From contig NZ_JAFMPX010000002.1 of NCBI RefSeq assembly GCF_017353415.1, forward strand, positions 1-64,000: a DNA stretch of 64,000 nucleotides, given 5' to 3'. Of the stretch, positions 16,294 to 24,202 are shown one piece after another. The notes under the pieces were generated by a model. It did not search any database, was not told the origin of the DNA, and saw nothing but the letters and a program-made list of their open reading frames with translations. Both the position numbers and the translations under genes were made by a program. This stretch comes from Arthrobacter sp. E3. GTDB lineage: Bacteria > Actinomycetota > Actinomycetes > Actinomycetales > Micrococcaceae. Each line of letters starts with the position of its first letter. The first letter of the stretch is position 1.

Positions 16294-16911
16294 ATGCCAT
16301 CAGGAGCGCAACTGTCACCCCTGGCCATGGCAGCGTTGGGCCTGCTTGCGGAACGCGCCATGCACCCCTATGAGATGTATCAGTTGTTGATCCACCGCCA
16401 TGAAGACCGCCTGCTCAAGGTCAGACCGGGCACCCTATACCACGCGGTGGACCGGATGGTCGGGGCTGGGCTGGTGGAAGCCGTCGGCACCACCCGGGAC
16501 GGCAATCGCCCCGAACGCACCACATTCGCAATACTCCCGGCAGGGACGGCGCGCCTGGCTGCAGGCCTGCGTTCCCTATTAGCAGAGCCGGTCAAGGAGT
16601 ATCCCCGCTTCGCCCAGGCACTTTCTGAAGCGCACAACCTGCCAGCTGCGGAAGTCATTGAACTTCTGGATATTCGGCGTGCGGCATTGGAAAAGGAATT
16701 TGCCGCGCTGGAAGCCGACCGGAAATTGGCGCTTGCACGAGAGGTGGCTCGGCAATACTGGATCGACGTGGGCTACCAACAACACCTGCTCAGGGCCGAA
16801 CTTGACTGGTTGCAGCGCCTCTGCAGCGACCTTCACGAGGGTTCCCTGCCCTGGATGGACAAACCGAAGGACAGCACTATTCCGGAAATAGCCACAGAGG
16901 CTAATCAGTAA
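16294..16911 (+). CDS. PadR-family transcriptional regulator
   Basis: The 205-residue protein starts at ATG 16294 with GGAAGGAG seven bases upstream; an upstream ATG at 16267 is in frame but has no such site. Residues 5-80 form the PadR winged helix: AMAALGLLAERAMHPYEMYQLL, then VRPGTLYHAVDRMVGAGLVE as recognition helix, and a wing in NRPERTTFAIL. The rest is a long helical domain with a coiled-coil-like stretch (RRAALEKEFAALEADRKLAL), matching PadR subfamily 1 with a C-terminal dimerisation region. It is 44 bases upstream of an efflux pump gene, so it is probably a drug-responsive repressor of that pump. Confidence 0.9.
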   Translation: MPSGAQLSPLAMAALGLLAERAMHPYEMYQLLIHRHEDRLLKVRPGTLYHAVDRMVGAGLVEAVGTTRDGNRPERTTFAILPAGTARLAAGLRSLLAEPVKEYPRFAQALSEAHNLPAAEVIELLDIRRAALEKEFAALEADRKLALAREVARQYWIDVGYQQHLLRAELDWLQRLCSDLHEGSLPWMDKPKDSTIPEIATEANQ

Positions 16912-16955
16912 GGGCGCATGCCATGAACAATATTTTTCGACTCTAAGGATCACCC

Positions 16956-18461
16956 ATGGATATCGTGGCAAAGCCGTGGCCCGCATTGTGGGCACTCGTT
17001 CTAGGATTCTTCATGATCCTGGTGGATTCAACCATCGTTTCTGTGGCGAACCCCAAGATCATGGAAGGACTCCACACGGACATCACTTCCGTCATCTGGG
17101 TGACGAGCGCCTACCTTCTAGCCTATGCAGTACCGCTGCTCGTCACGGGACGGCTAGGTGACAAGTATGGGCCCAAGGACCTCTATTTGACTGGTTTGGT
17201 TGTCTTCACACTGGCTTCGCTGTGGTGTGGGCTCTCGGGAAGCATCGGCATGCTGATACTGGCCCGTGTAGTTCAGGGACTCGGCGCGGCCATGATGACT
17301 CCCCAGACCATGGCTGTCATCACCCGTATTTTTGCTCCCGACAAGCGCGGGCCCGCAATGGGCCTGTGGGGTGCAACAGCTGGCGTGGCCATGTTGGTGG
17401 GCCCCATCCTTGGTGGCGTGCTGGTGGACGGGCTGGGTTGGGAATGGATCTTCTTCGTCAACGTCCCTGTGGGCATCGTGGCGTTCGTCATGGCTGTGCG
17501 GCTTGTCCCGAAGCTGCAGACTCACAATCACACCTTCGACCTGTTGGGCGTGGCGCTGAGCTCCATCGGCTTGTTCCTGTTGGTGTTTGGCATTCAGGAA
17601 GGGGCCAAATATGACTGGGGCACCATCGCCGGACCGCTGTCAGTGTGGAGCCTGATCATCGCCGGAATCATCTTCCTTGCGTTGTTTGTTGGTTGGCAGG
17701 CCGTCACCAAGGGCGAACCACTCGTGCCGCTGCACCTGTTCAAGGTGCGTAATTTTTCGCTTGCGAATGCCTCCATCACCACCGTGGGCTTCAGCATCAC
17801 CGCCATGACGCTCCCGTTGTTCTTCTACTACCAGCTGGTCCGCGGGCTGACACCCACGCAGTCAGCACTCATGATGGTCCCCATGGCTTTGATCTCCGGC
17901 ATACTGGCACCGTTCGTGGGTAAGCTCGTGGACACAATCAACCCTCGTTACGTGGCCTGTTCAGGGTTCGTTCTGATGGCCGCCTCACTTGTATGGACGT
18001 CCGTGCTGATGACACCCGCAACCCCCATCTGGCTGTTCCTGTTCCCCAGCGGGCTGTTGGGTATTGCCAGTTCAGGCATTTGGACCCCGCTCTCCACGAC
18101 GGCCACCAGGAACCTCGGCCCGCGTGAAGCCGGAGCCGGTGCAGGGATCTACAACACCACCCGCCAGATTGGCTCCGTGCTGGGCTCGGCGGCCATCGCC
18201 GCGCTGATCACAGCACGGCTGGCTGCTGAGATGCCCGCCGGCGCCCCAGCTGGGGCGAGCGAGTTCGCAGGTCAGCTGCCAGTTGCCCTGCAGGCCGGGT
18301 TCGCCACGGCCATGGGCCAGTCAATGCTGTTGCCAGCGGCCGTGGTGCTGCTCGGCGGACTGACTGCAGCGTTCTTTGCCAAACCACGCCCAGTCGAGGC
18401 CATCTTTGCAACTTTTAGCGAGCCTGCAGGGCAACCTGAGTCTGCAACCCAGCAACACTGA
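16956..18461 (+). CDS. DHA2-family multidrug efflux MFS transporter (EmrB/QacA type)
   Basis: This is a proton-coupled drug exporter of the 14-helix major facilitator group. Helix 1 contains LVLGFFMILVDSTIVSVANPKI with the DHA2 aspartate in DSTIV. The loop 2-3 motif GRLGDKYGPKDLYL (around residue 67) and the motif-C region GVAMLVGPILGGVLVDGLGWEW (around residue 145) are present. The length of 501 residues is typical. It is controlled presumptively by the PadR regulator just upstream. The last 47 bases overlap the end of a convergent acetyltransferase gene, so the C-terminal tail EPAGQPESATQQH is encoded opposite that gene. Confidence 0.92.
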   Translation: MDIVAKPWPALWALVLGFFMILVDSTIVSVANPKIMEGLHTDITSVIWVTSAYLLAYAVPLLVTGRLGDKYGPKDLYLTGLVVFTLASLWCGLSGSIGMLILARVVQGLGAAMMTPQTMAVITRIFAPDKRGPAMGLWGATAGVAMLVGPILGGVLVDGLGWEWIFFVNVPVGIVAFVMAVRLVPKLQTHNHTFDLLGVALSSIGLFLLVFGIQEGAKYDWGTIAGPLSVWSLIIAGIIFLALFVGWQAVTKGEPLVPLHLFKVRNFSLANASITTVGFSITAMTLPLFFYYQLVRGLTPTQSALMMVPMALISGILAPFVGKLVDTINPRYVACSGFVLMAASLVWTSVLMTPATPIWLFLFPSGLLGIASSGIWTPLSTTATRNLGPREAGAGAGIYNTTRQIGSVLGSAAIAALITARLAAEMPAGAPAGASEFAGQLPVALQAGFATAMGQSMLLPAAVVLLGGLTAAFFAKPRPVEAIFATFSEPAGQPESATQQH

Positions 18462-19131
18462 AGCCTAGTGAGATGGCCAACGCATGAGCAGCTGAATTAT
18501 TGATATCCGCACGCCATTGAGCAATGAGGCCTGCACCCAATGCCTCTTGGGCGGCGATGCTTGTGGCCAGCCGCCCGGCACCCTGGCGCCGGTGCTCGGG
18601 GGCAACCAGCGTGCCAATCTGGGCAATCAGCCCCTGGTACTCAGCGTAGGCGCTGCAGGCGATGGGGCCGGCGTCGGAGGTACCCGAGTCCATGACGGTG
18701 AACTGGTGTTCCCGCAGTGTAAGCCGCACGTCATTGACATCATCCGGCGGGCACCGGGACTCCAGCACAGGCACAGGCCCGGGCCCCGTGGCAACGTGCA
18801 CTGTGTGGGCAGGCTGCAACACGGCAAAGTCGTCGGCGTAGTACAGGCCCTGCGTGCCTAGACCGCGGCCGCCGTCGTAACGGGTGAGGCGGAGCATGGT
18901 CGAATGGTCGCTGAGCTCGTCGTCGTCGTAAGCTTCGGCCGCGGTGAGCAAATGCTCCGGGCCCGTCAGGATCGACTGATCCCACAAACGAATGAAGGTC
19001 AGCTGCGGTGAGTTGGAGACGTGGGTGATCCGCACCTTCTCGGCACCCACCAAGAGTGAATCGGCGGGCAGGCCAAGGCCGCGTTCCCACGCCAGGAAGA
19101 CGATGGGTGCGGAGGCAAGGTCAAACGTCAT
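18415..19131 (-). CDS. GNAT-family N-acetyltransferase
   Basis: The 238-residue protein has a single C-terminal GNAT domain (about residues 120-235). The acetyl-CoA binding strand and loop are seen in GLIAQIGTLVAPEHRRQGAGRLATSIA, and ALGAGLIAQWRADINNSAAHALAISLGF closes the domain with the usual N-S-A-H positioning. The N-terminal half is variable. The substrate is unknown. It is convergent with, and overlaps by 47 bases, the MFS gene. This gives the possibility of antisense interference between the two messages. About 55 bases separate it from the pfkA stop. Confidence 0.85.
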   Translation of the reverse strand: MTFDLASAPIVFLAWERGLGLPADSLLVGAEKVRITHVSNSPQLTFIRLWDQSILTGPEHLLTAAEAYDDDELSDHSTMLRLTRYDGGRGLGTQGLYYADDFAVLQPAHTVHVATGPGPVPVLESRCPPDDVNDVRLTLREHQFTVMDSGTSDAGPIACSAYAEYQGLIAQIGTLVAPEHRRQGAGRLATSIAAQEALGAGLIAQWRADINNSAAHALAISLGFSVAGLQTQVALQAR

Positions 19132-19186
19132 GCTTTAAACGTTAGCGCCCCCGGCACAGGAGTGCAGGGGGCGCCGGCGGATTTCA

Positions 19187-20212
19187 CTAGCCGAACAGGA
19201 TGGCCGCTTCGTCGTAGCGGTGCTGCGGCACCTTTTTTAGGTTCCCGAGGGCAGCCTCAAAGGGCACGTGCTCAATCTCGGTTCCCTTAAGCGAAACCAT
19301 GGTGCCCCAACGTTCTTCCACAACCGAGTCGACGGCGGCCATGCCCAACCGGGTTGCCAGCACACGGTCGAAGCTGGAGGGGACGCCACCGCGCTGGATG
19401 TGGCCAAGAATGGTGGCCCGGGTTTCAATGCCGGTGCGGGCCTCAATCTCCGGGGCCAGCTGGTCGCCAATGCCGCCAAGGCGCGGACGGCCAAACGCGT
19501 CCAGGCCACGTTCGGAATGGGCGGAATCCTGGTGGTCGGGAACAAATCCCTCGGCTACCACGATCAGCGGCGCACGGCCGCGGTCGCGTGCCTCCAGAAC
19601 CCATGCCACGATCTGGTCCATACTGGTTTTCTGTTCCGGGATCAACACTGCGTGGGCGCCTGTGGCCATGCCTGCATGCAGCGCAATCCAGCCCACGTGG
19701 CGGCCCATGACTTCGGCAATCATGCAGCGGTGGTGGGACTCTCCGGTGGTGCGCAGCCGGTCGATCGCCTCAGTGGCAATCTGCACGGCAGTATCAAAGC
19801 CAAAGGTGTAGTCGGTGGCGTCAAGATCGTTGTCCACGGTCTTGGGAACGCCCACAATCTTCAACCCTGCGTCGGTCAGGCGGCGGGCCGCAGCCAGCGT
19901 GCCTTCCCCGCCAATCGCAATCATGGCGTCGATGCCGAGGCGTTCCATGTGGGCCTTGATGACGTCAGGGCCGCCGTTGCCTTCAAAAGGGTTGGTTCGT
20001 GAAGTTCCCAAGATGGTGCCACCCTGCTTGGAAATGCCGCGCACCATGTGACGGGGCAAATCCATGACGTCGCCCTCAACAACACCGCGCCAGCCATCAC
20101 GGAAGCCCACAAATTCGTGTCCGTAAACCTTGATGCCCTTCAATACGATTCCGCGGATTACTGCATTCAAGCCAGGGCAGTCTCCGCCGCTGGTGAGAAT
20201 TCCAATCTTCAT
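19187..20212 (-). CDS. pfkA: 6-phosphofructokinase
   Basis: It phosphorylates fructose-6-phosphate in glycolysis. The 341-residue protein starts MKIGILTSGGDCPGLNAVIRG. It has GTSRTNPF, the donor-site motif IGGEGTLAAA (around residue 100), PKTVDNDLDATDYTFGFDTA (around residue 123) and IAEVMGRHVGWIALHAG. Glycine in GGEGT fits ATP as donor (PPi enzymes have aspartate there). The lysine in PKTVDND is shared with the group III/PPi-related clade common in actinobacteria. I therefore call ATP-dependent with some doubt about PPi use. A 12-bp hairpin lies between it and the upstream membrane protein genes. Confidence 0.93.
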   Translation of the reverse strand: MKIGILTSGGDCPGLNAVIRGIVLKGIKVYGHEFVGFRDGWRGVVEGDVMDLPRHMVRGISKQGGTILGTSRTNPFEGNGGPDVIKAHMERLGIDAMIAIGGEGTLAAARRLTDAGLKIVGVPKTVDNDLDATDYTFGFDTAVQIATEAIDRLRTTGESHHRCMIAEVMGRHVGWIALHAGMATGAHAVLIPEQKTSMDQIVAWVLEARDRGRAPLIVVAEGFVPDHQDSAHSERGLDAFGRPRLGGIGDQLAPEIEARTGIETRATILGHIQRGGVPSSFDRVLATRLGMAAVDSVVEERWGTMVSLKGTEIEHVPFEAALGNLKKVPQHRYDEAAILFG

Positions 20213-20300
20213 GTGTCTTTAGGCCCTTCGAGGGTGGAGTCAATGTGATTTGAGCGCACCATTGAGCTCCTTTCATAGTATTCCAGAAGGCGGTGTGATC

Positions 20301-20335
20301 CGGACAACTCCGTGTATGTGGCGCGGAGTTGTCCG
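20301..20335 (-). terminator. Hairpin between the PspC operon and pfkA
   Basis: CGGACAACTCCG (20301-20312) and CGGAGTTGTCCG (20324-20335) form a perfect 12-bp stem with an 11-base loop. It starts six bases past the stop of the small membrane protein gene on the minus strand. It has no T-run, so its terminator strength is uncertain. Confidence 0.6.
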
Positions 20336-20341
20336 CGGCAG

Positions 20342-20590
20342 CTACTTTCGACGTAAAAGGTGCACAGCCCCACCAGCAATCATGGCGACTCCGGCTCCCA
20401 GCAGCAGCCACATGGCTGTTTGCCCGGCATCCAGCTCCAGACCCGTCTGCCGGACAATGATGAGCAAAACACCAAGCACAAGTACGACGGCGCCCCACAC
20501 CATGGTGCCCACCCGCAGCTGAGGCTTCTGCGCGGTTGGGCGGTTGCTGCCGCCTTGGTGGATGCCAAGGTCTTCTGTTGCGTTGTTCAT
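20342..20590 (-). CDS. Small two-helix membrane protein
   Basis: With the ATG at 20590 (AAGGA six bases upstream) the protein has 82 residues: a polar N-terminus, two helices (VWGAVVLVLGVLLIIV and AMWLLLGAGVAMIAGGAV) and the tail HLLRRK. An alternative ATG at 20638 overlaps the stop of the PspC gene by ATGA and adds 16 residues. Either way it is the second gene of the PspC unit. No family is recognised; it may assist the PspC protein in the membrane. Confidence 0.7.
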   Translation of the reverse strand: MNNATEDLGIHQGGSNRPTAQKPQLRVGTMVWGAVVLVLGVLLIIVRQTGLELDAGQTAMWLLLGAGVAMIAGGAVHLLRRK

Positions 20591-20634
20591 GACGTATTCC
20601 TTCGCTGTTGAGTTGGTGGGGTTCGCAGCGCCGG

Positions 20635-22047
20635 TCATGGCGTCACTGCCGCAGGAACGGTGGAGGCAACGGATACAACGGTGATGTCGCTGGCGGCACC
20701 CTGCAAGGTGATGACCATGCGGTGGCCTTTCGCCTGCACGTTGAGGTCGGTGGTTGTACTCGTGGCAAGAGAACCGGTCTGGTCTGCGCCGTCGACCGTC
20801 AATGAGGAGGCAGCCAACTCGCTCTTGAGCCGCACCGGCATATCCTTGGGGACTTTGATGGTGACGGAGGAGGCCACCACATTGACGGGGATAAGGACAT
20901 CGGTGGTCAGGGATCCGGTGCTGAACTGCGTGAAGTCAAGGGTTGCATCGCCAAAGACCATGGAGCGGCCCGTTTCAGCTGCGCTGATGGAGGTGGGCGC
21001 CCAATTCACGTTGTTCAACGCCGTGAACTGGCCGTTGTGTGGTGGGATGCTCAACAGGCCGGCCAGCACCAGCATGACAATCGCAAATGCGCTGACACCA
21101 CCTGCCGCCCGCCCCATGGCGCCCGCTGCCACAATGGCAACGCCGGCGGTGATTGCCGCAGCAGCCGCTGCCGTGGCCACCTGGTAGCCATGCAGGTCAA
21201 GGACGTTCGTGCTGTCCAGGATCAGTACAACGGCGCCAACCACCACAGCCAGACCCAATGTCAAAAGACTTGCAGCTGCGCCCATTCGAGGTGTGATCTT
21301 GTGCGGCTTTTGCTTCACATACATCTGCGGATCGGGCGTAAAGGTACCAGCTGACGGGTACATCAACGGTGGCTCCTGCCACTGCTCCGGAGGCAGCGAC
21401 TGGCCTTGGTGCTGAGCTTGCGGTGCGCCCTGGAGAGGTCCCTGGGCGGGGCCTTGGTGAGGTCCCTGCCACTGGGGTGGCGCGGAGGGCTTTGACTTAT
21501 TTCGCGTCACTGCCCAGTAAATGACGGCTGCGACTCCGGCGATCCAAAATAGTGGCCAGGGGAACCAGGAATCGTCCCGGCCCAAAGCAAAGCCGGGTCC
21601 TTGGCCGAGCAAGCCGAGGATTGCCAGTGCCACCGCGCCGCTCATACCGGTAGACCAGTGGCCGCGGCCGGCCTCTTGCGCGTGGATCCGGCCGTCGGGT
21701 TCCGGCAGCAGCGCCCAAGCAACTCCGTATGCGAGCAATCCGACACCAAAAAATAGGGTCAGGACCACTGCCAGGCCGCGGACAATGACGGGATCGATCC
21801 CCCACCGGTAAGCCAAACCGCTGCACACCCCACCCATCCAGCGGTTGGGGGAGCGTTGCACTCCTAGTCCTTGGATCCACTGAAAGAACTTGGCCGATTC
21901 CGGCGGCGGCCCGGGAGGGTACGTGCCGGACTGGAAATTTTCCGTTGCTGGCGTCTGTGGTGCGGGATTGTCCGGGCTGGGTGGGAGGCCTTCCGGCTGT
22001 TCTGGGGTGCTGCGTGAGGTGTCCATGCTTCCATGGTTCCTGTTCAA
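20635..22047 (-). CDS. PspC-domain membrane protein
   Basis: The 470-residue protein has a Pro-rich N-terminus (residues 1-50). The PspC domain follows with VQRSPNRWMGGVCSGLAYRW and VIVRGLAVVLTLFFGVGLLAYGVAWALLPE (about 62-115). Further helices lie near 135-185, then a Gln/Pro-rich linker and three to four helices (about 255-335). The exported-looking C-terminus of about 120 residues contains beta-rich DVLIPVNVVASSVTIKVPKDM, resembling the adhesin-like C-terminal domain found in such sensors. PspC proteins sense envelope stress. The TTG at 22047 is used here; an ATG at 22026 is also possible. It is divergent from a PspC-containing kinase, strongly suggesting one signalling locus. Confidence 0.85.
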   Translation of the reverse strand: MNRNHGSMDTSRSTPEQPEGLPPSPDNPAPQTPATENFQSGTYPPGPPPESAKFFQWIQGLGVQRSPNRWMGGVCSGLAYRWGIDPVIVRGLAVVLTLFFGVGLLAYGVAWALLPEPDGRIHAQEAGRGHWSTGMSGAVALAILGLLGQGPGFALGRDDSWFPWPLFWIAGVAAVIYWAVTRNKSKPSAPPQWQGPHQGPAQGPLQGAPQAQHQGQSLPPEQWQEPPLMYPSAGTFTPDPQMYVKQKPHKITPRMGAAASLLTLGLAVVVGAVVLILDSTNVLDLHGYQVATAAAAAAITAGVAIVAAGAMGRAAGGVSAFAIVMLVLAGLLSIPPHNGQFTALNNVNWAPTSISAAETGRSMVFGDATLDFTQFSTGSLTTDVLIPVNVVASSVTIKVPKDMPVRLKSELAASSLTVDGADQTGSLATSTTTDLNVQAKGHRMVITLQGAASDITVVSVASTVPAAVTP

Positions 22048-22071
22048 TGCCCCCTTGGACTATCCGGGGTG

Positions 22072-22123
22072 ACCCTGAAAGAACCCTGAAGCAACCCCGG
22101 GAAGCACTGCGGGCTGGCCCTGA
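22072..22123. promoter_or_regulatory. CCCTGA repeats in the divergent PspC promoter
   Basis: ACCCTGAA occurs at 22072-22079 and again at 22083-22090, an 11-base period that puts both on one face of the helix. A third CCCTGA is at 22118-22123. They sit in the 94-base gap between two divergent genes of the PspC locus and are candidate binding sites for the LuxR-type regulator at 23413-24069. Confidence 0.4.
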
Positions 22124-22141
22124 GCATGCTTGGATTGAGGC

Positions 22142-23416
22142 ATGAGCGCAAAGATGTACCGTTCCCCGAAGCGCATGGTCGCCGGGGTTTGCGGCGGGCT
22201 GGCCCAGCACCTTGGGATCAAGGTGGGGCTGGTGCGCGCCATCTTCATTGGCACCAGTTTCTTCTTTGGCGCAAGCCTGATCTTTTACGCGTGGTTATGG
22301 CTGTTGGTTCCGATGGCCGATGAGCGTGCTGGTGCGCCGGCCCCATTAGTGGAGGCCGACGGGAATCCGAGGTTGAAGCTTTTCCGCCCTGCCGCAGGAG
22401 CACCAATAGCCGATACCCCACACCCCGAACGCTCCAAAACCCCTGTTGGCTTCAAGGAGATTGCCATTGGTGGGGGACTCTTCGTCGTGGCCTTCATCTT
22501 GTTTGGCAGGCAAATGGGCTGGAACCTGCAGCTGGGAACTCTGGTCCCGCTCCTTGTTATAGTCTTGGGCGCTGTGCTGGCATGGATCCAGCTGGACAAC
22601 ACCCGTCGAATCGGTTTGTTGAGTGCGGCAAAGGCAGACACCCCCACTGCGTTGTTGCGGTTGGGTGGCGGCATAGCCCTCGTGATTGCCGGTGTGATCG
22701 TCATGGTGACGGGTTCTGGATCGTGGCCATTGCTGTGGGCCTCAATAGTGGCTTCCCTGGCAGTACTGGCGGGTGTGGCACTCGTGCTGGCCCCCTGGGC
22801 GATGAAGTTCTGGCAGGAGTTCCAAAACGAACGGGCCGGACGTATTCGTGAAACGGAAAGGGCAGAAATTGCTGCCCATCTGCACGACTCCGTATTGCAA
22901 ACCCTGGCCTTGATCCAAAAGAACGCCCATTCGCCCAGCGACGTGACCCGCCTTGCCCGGGCTCAGGAGCGCGAACTGCGGGAATGGATCTACCAAGATT
23001 CCGCGCACAATTCGGGCGCCCTGGTTGAGCGTGTCAAAGCCGTGTGTGCCGAGGCAGAGGACCTTTACGGCCAGGCCGTGGAGGTTGTTGCGGTGGGCGA
23101 TGCCGAACTCACCGAACATAGCAGTGCGTTGGTACAAGCCGTGCGGGAGGCCGTGCTGAACGGTGTACGGCACGGTGGAACCGCTGTCTCCGTGTACGTG
23201 GAAGCAGGAGAAAAAGGTGTTGACGTGTTCGTGAAGGATCGCGGGCCGGGCTTTGACCTGACGGGCGTGCCGACGGACAGGCTGGGAGTCCGGGAGTCCG
23301 TCGTCGGGCGCATGCAACGCAACGGCGGCACCGCTGAGATCATTAGTTCAGCGGAAGGCACTGAAGTCCGGCTGCATCTGCCCAGCGAAACATCAGCAAA
23401 TGAGGAAGCCAAATGA
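22142..23416 (+). CDS. Sensor histidine kinase with N-terminal PspC domain
   Basis: Residues 5-60 form a PspC domain (YRSPKRMVAGVCGGLAQHLG and a membrane helix). Four more helices follow (about 108-220). The cytoplasmic kinase core has a HisKA_3-like motif ERAEIAAHLHDSVLQTLALI with His248 in H-D-S-V-L-Q. An ATPase domain follows with VREAVLNGVRHGG (N-box) and VFVKDRGPGFDLTG (G-box). The 424-residue protein autophosphorylates in the family and passes phosphate to the LuxR-type regulator, whose ATG overlaps its stop. PspC fused to a kinase resembles actinobacterial envelope-stress sensors. Confidence 0.9.
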   Translation: MSAKMYRSPKRMVAGVCGGLAQHLGIKVGLVRAIFIGTSFFFGASLIFYAWLWLLVPMADERAGAPAPLVEADGNPRLKLFRPAAGAPIADTPHPERSKTPVGFKEIAIGGGLFVVAFILFGRQMGWNLQLGTLVPLLVIVLGAVLAWIQLDNTRRIGLLSAAKADTPTALLRLGGGIALVIAGVIVMVTGSGSWPLLWASIVASLAVLAGVALVLAPWAMKFWQEFQNERAGRIRETERAEIAAHLHDSVLQTLALIQKNAHSPSDVTRLARAQERELREWIYQDSAHNSGALVERVKAVCAEAEDLYGQAVEVVAVGDAELTEHSSALVQAVREAVLNGVRHGGTAVSVYVEAGEKGVDVFVKDRGPGFDLTGVPTDRLGVRESVVGRMQRNGGTAEIISSAEGTEVRLHLPSETSANEEAK

Positions 23417-24069
23417 CCGTGCCTGCAACGCCCATCAAGGTAGTGATTGTCGACGACCATGCAATCTTCCGCTCCGGCCTCAAAGCAGATCTGGCCGCGG
23501 ACATTGACGTGCAAGCGGAAGCGGCAACTGTGGAAGAGGCCATTGCCGCCGTTCATGCCGTGCAGCCAGACGTGGTGCTGCTTGATGTGCATCTGCCCGG
23601 TGGCCGGGGACAGGGTGGGCGCGAAGTCATCGCCGGCTGTGCGGCGTTGCTCACCGGCACGAAGTTCCTGGCACTGAGCGTTTCCGACTCTGCCGAAGAC
23701 GTGGTGTCGGTGATTCGCGCTGGCGCGCGCGGCTATGTGACCAAATCAATTTCAGGAAGCGAAATTTCCGATGCCGTCAGGCGCGTGGCAGGCGGAGATG
23801 CCGTCTTTTCGCCTAGGCTGGCCGGCTTTGTGCTGGACGCCTTCGGCACGGCCGAAGTGGCCGTGGAAGACGAACTGGACAAGCTTTCAGCCCGCGAGCT
23901 GGAAGTCATGCGTTTGATTGCGCGCGGCTATTCGTACAAGGAGGTGGCCAAGGCCCTGTTCATCTCCATCAAGACCGTGGAGACCCACGTTTCGGCCGTC
24001 CTGCGCAAGCTGCAGCTGTCTTCCCGCCACGAACTCACCCGCTGGGCAGTGGACCGCCGCCTGCTCTAG
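23413..24069 (+). CDS. NarL/LuxR-family response regulator
   Basis: The 218-residue protein has a receiver domain with VVIVDDHAIFRSGL (acidic pair Asp14, Asp15), the phosphoacceptor in VVLLDVHLPGG (Asp58) and the switch lysine in ARGYVTKS (about 110). A C-terminal HTH follows: LSARELEVMRLIARGYSYKEVAKALFISIKTVETHVSAVLRKL. The ATG overlaps the kinase stop (ATGA, 23413-23416), so it is translationally coupled to its kinase. The divergently transcribed PspC membrane gene is its likely target through the CCCTGA repeats. Confidence 0.92.
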   Translation: MTVPATPIKVVIVDDHAIFRSGLKADLAADIDVQAEAATVEEAIAAVHAVQPDVVLLDVHLPGGRGQGGREVIAGCAALLTGTKFLALSVSDSAEDVVSVIRAGARGYVTKSISGSEISDAVRRVAGGDAVFSPRLAGFVLDAFGTAEVAVEDELDKLSARELEVMRLIARGYSYKEVAKALFISIKTVETHVSAVLRKLQLSSRHELTRWAVDRRLL

Positions 24070-24091
24070 GCCACCGACTACGGGTCGTCGA

Positions 24092-24184
24092 CTGCAGCGG
24101 GACGTCCCTCGCGGGCAGTAAGATTTTTTCGGTCGCTGAGCGACCTCGAAAATCCATCCCCGCTCCGTGACCTCCCGCTGCAGC
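24092..24184. repeat. Inverted repeats in the gap between the regulator and the aminotransferase
   Basis: CTGCAGCGGGA at about 24092 and TCCCGCTGCAG at about 24172 are a long-range inverted repeat that encloses a second hairpin, GGTCGC-TGA-GCGACC, at about 24132-24146 flanked by T- and A-rich tracts. The two genes converge here, so the structure probably terminates transcription from both sides. Confidence 0.5.
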
Positions 24185-24202
24185 GTTTGCCGGTTGGCGA
24201 CG

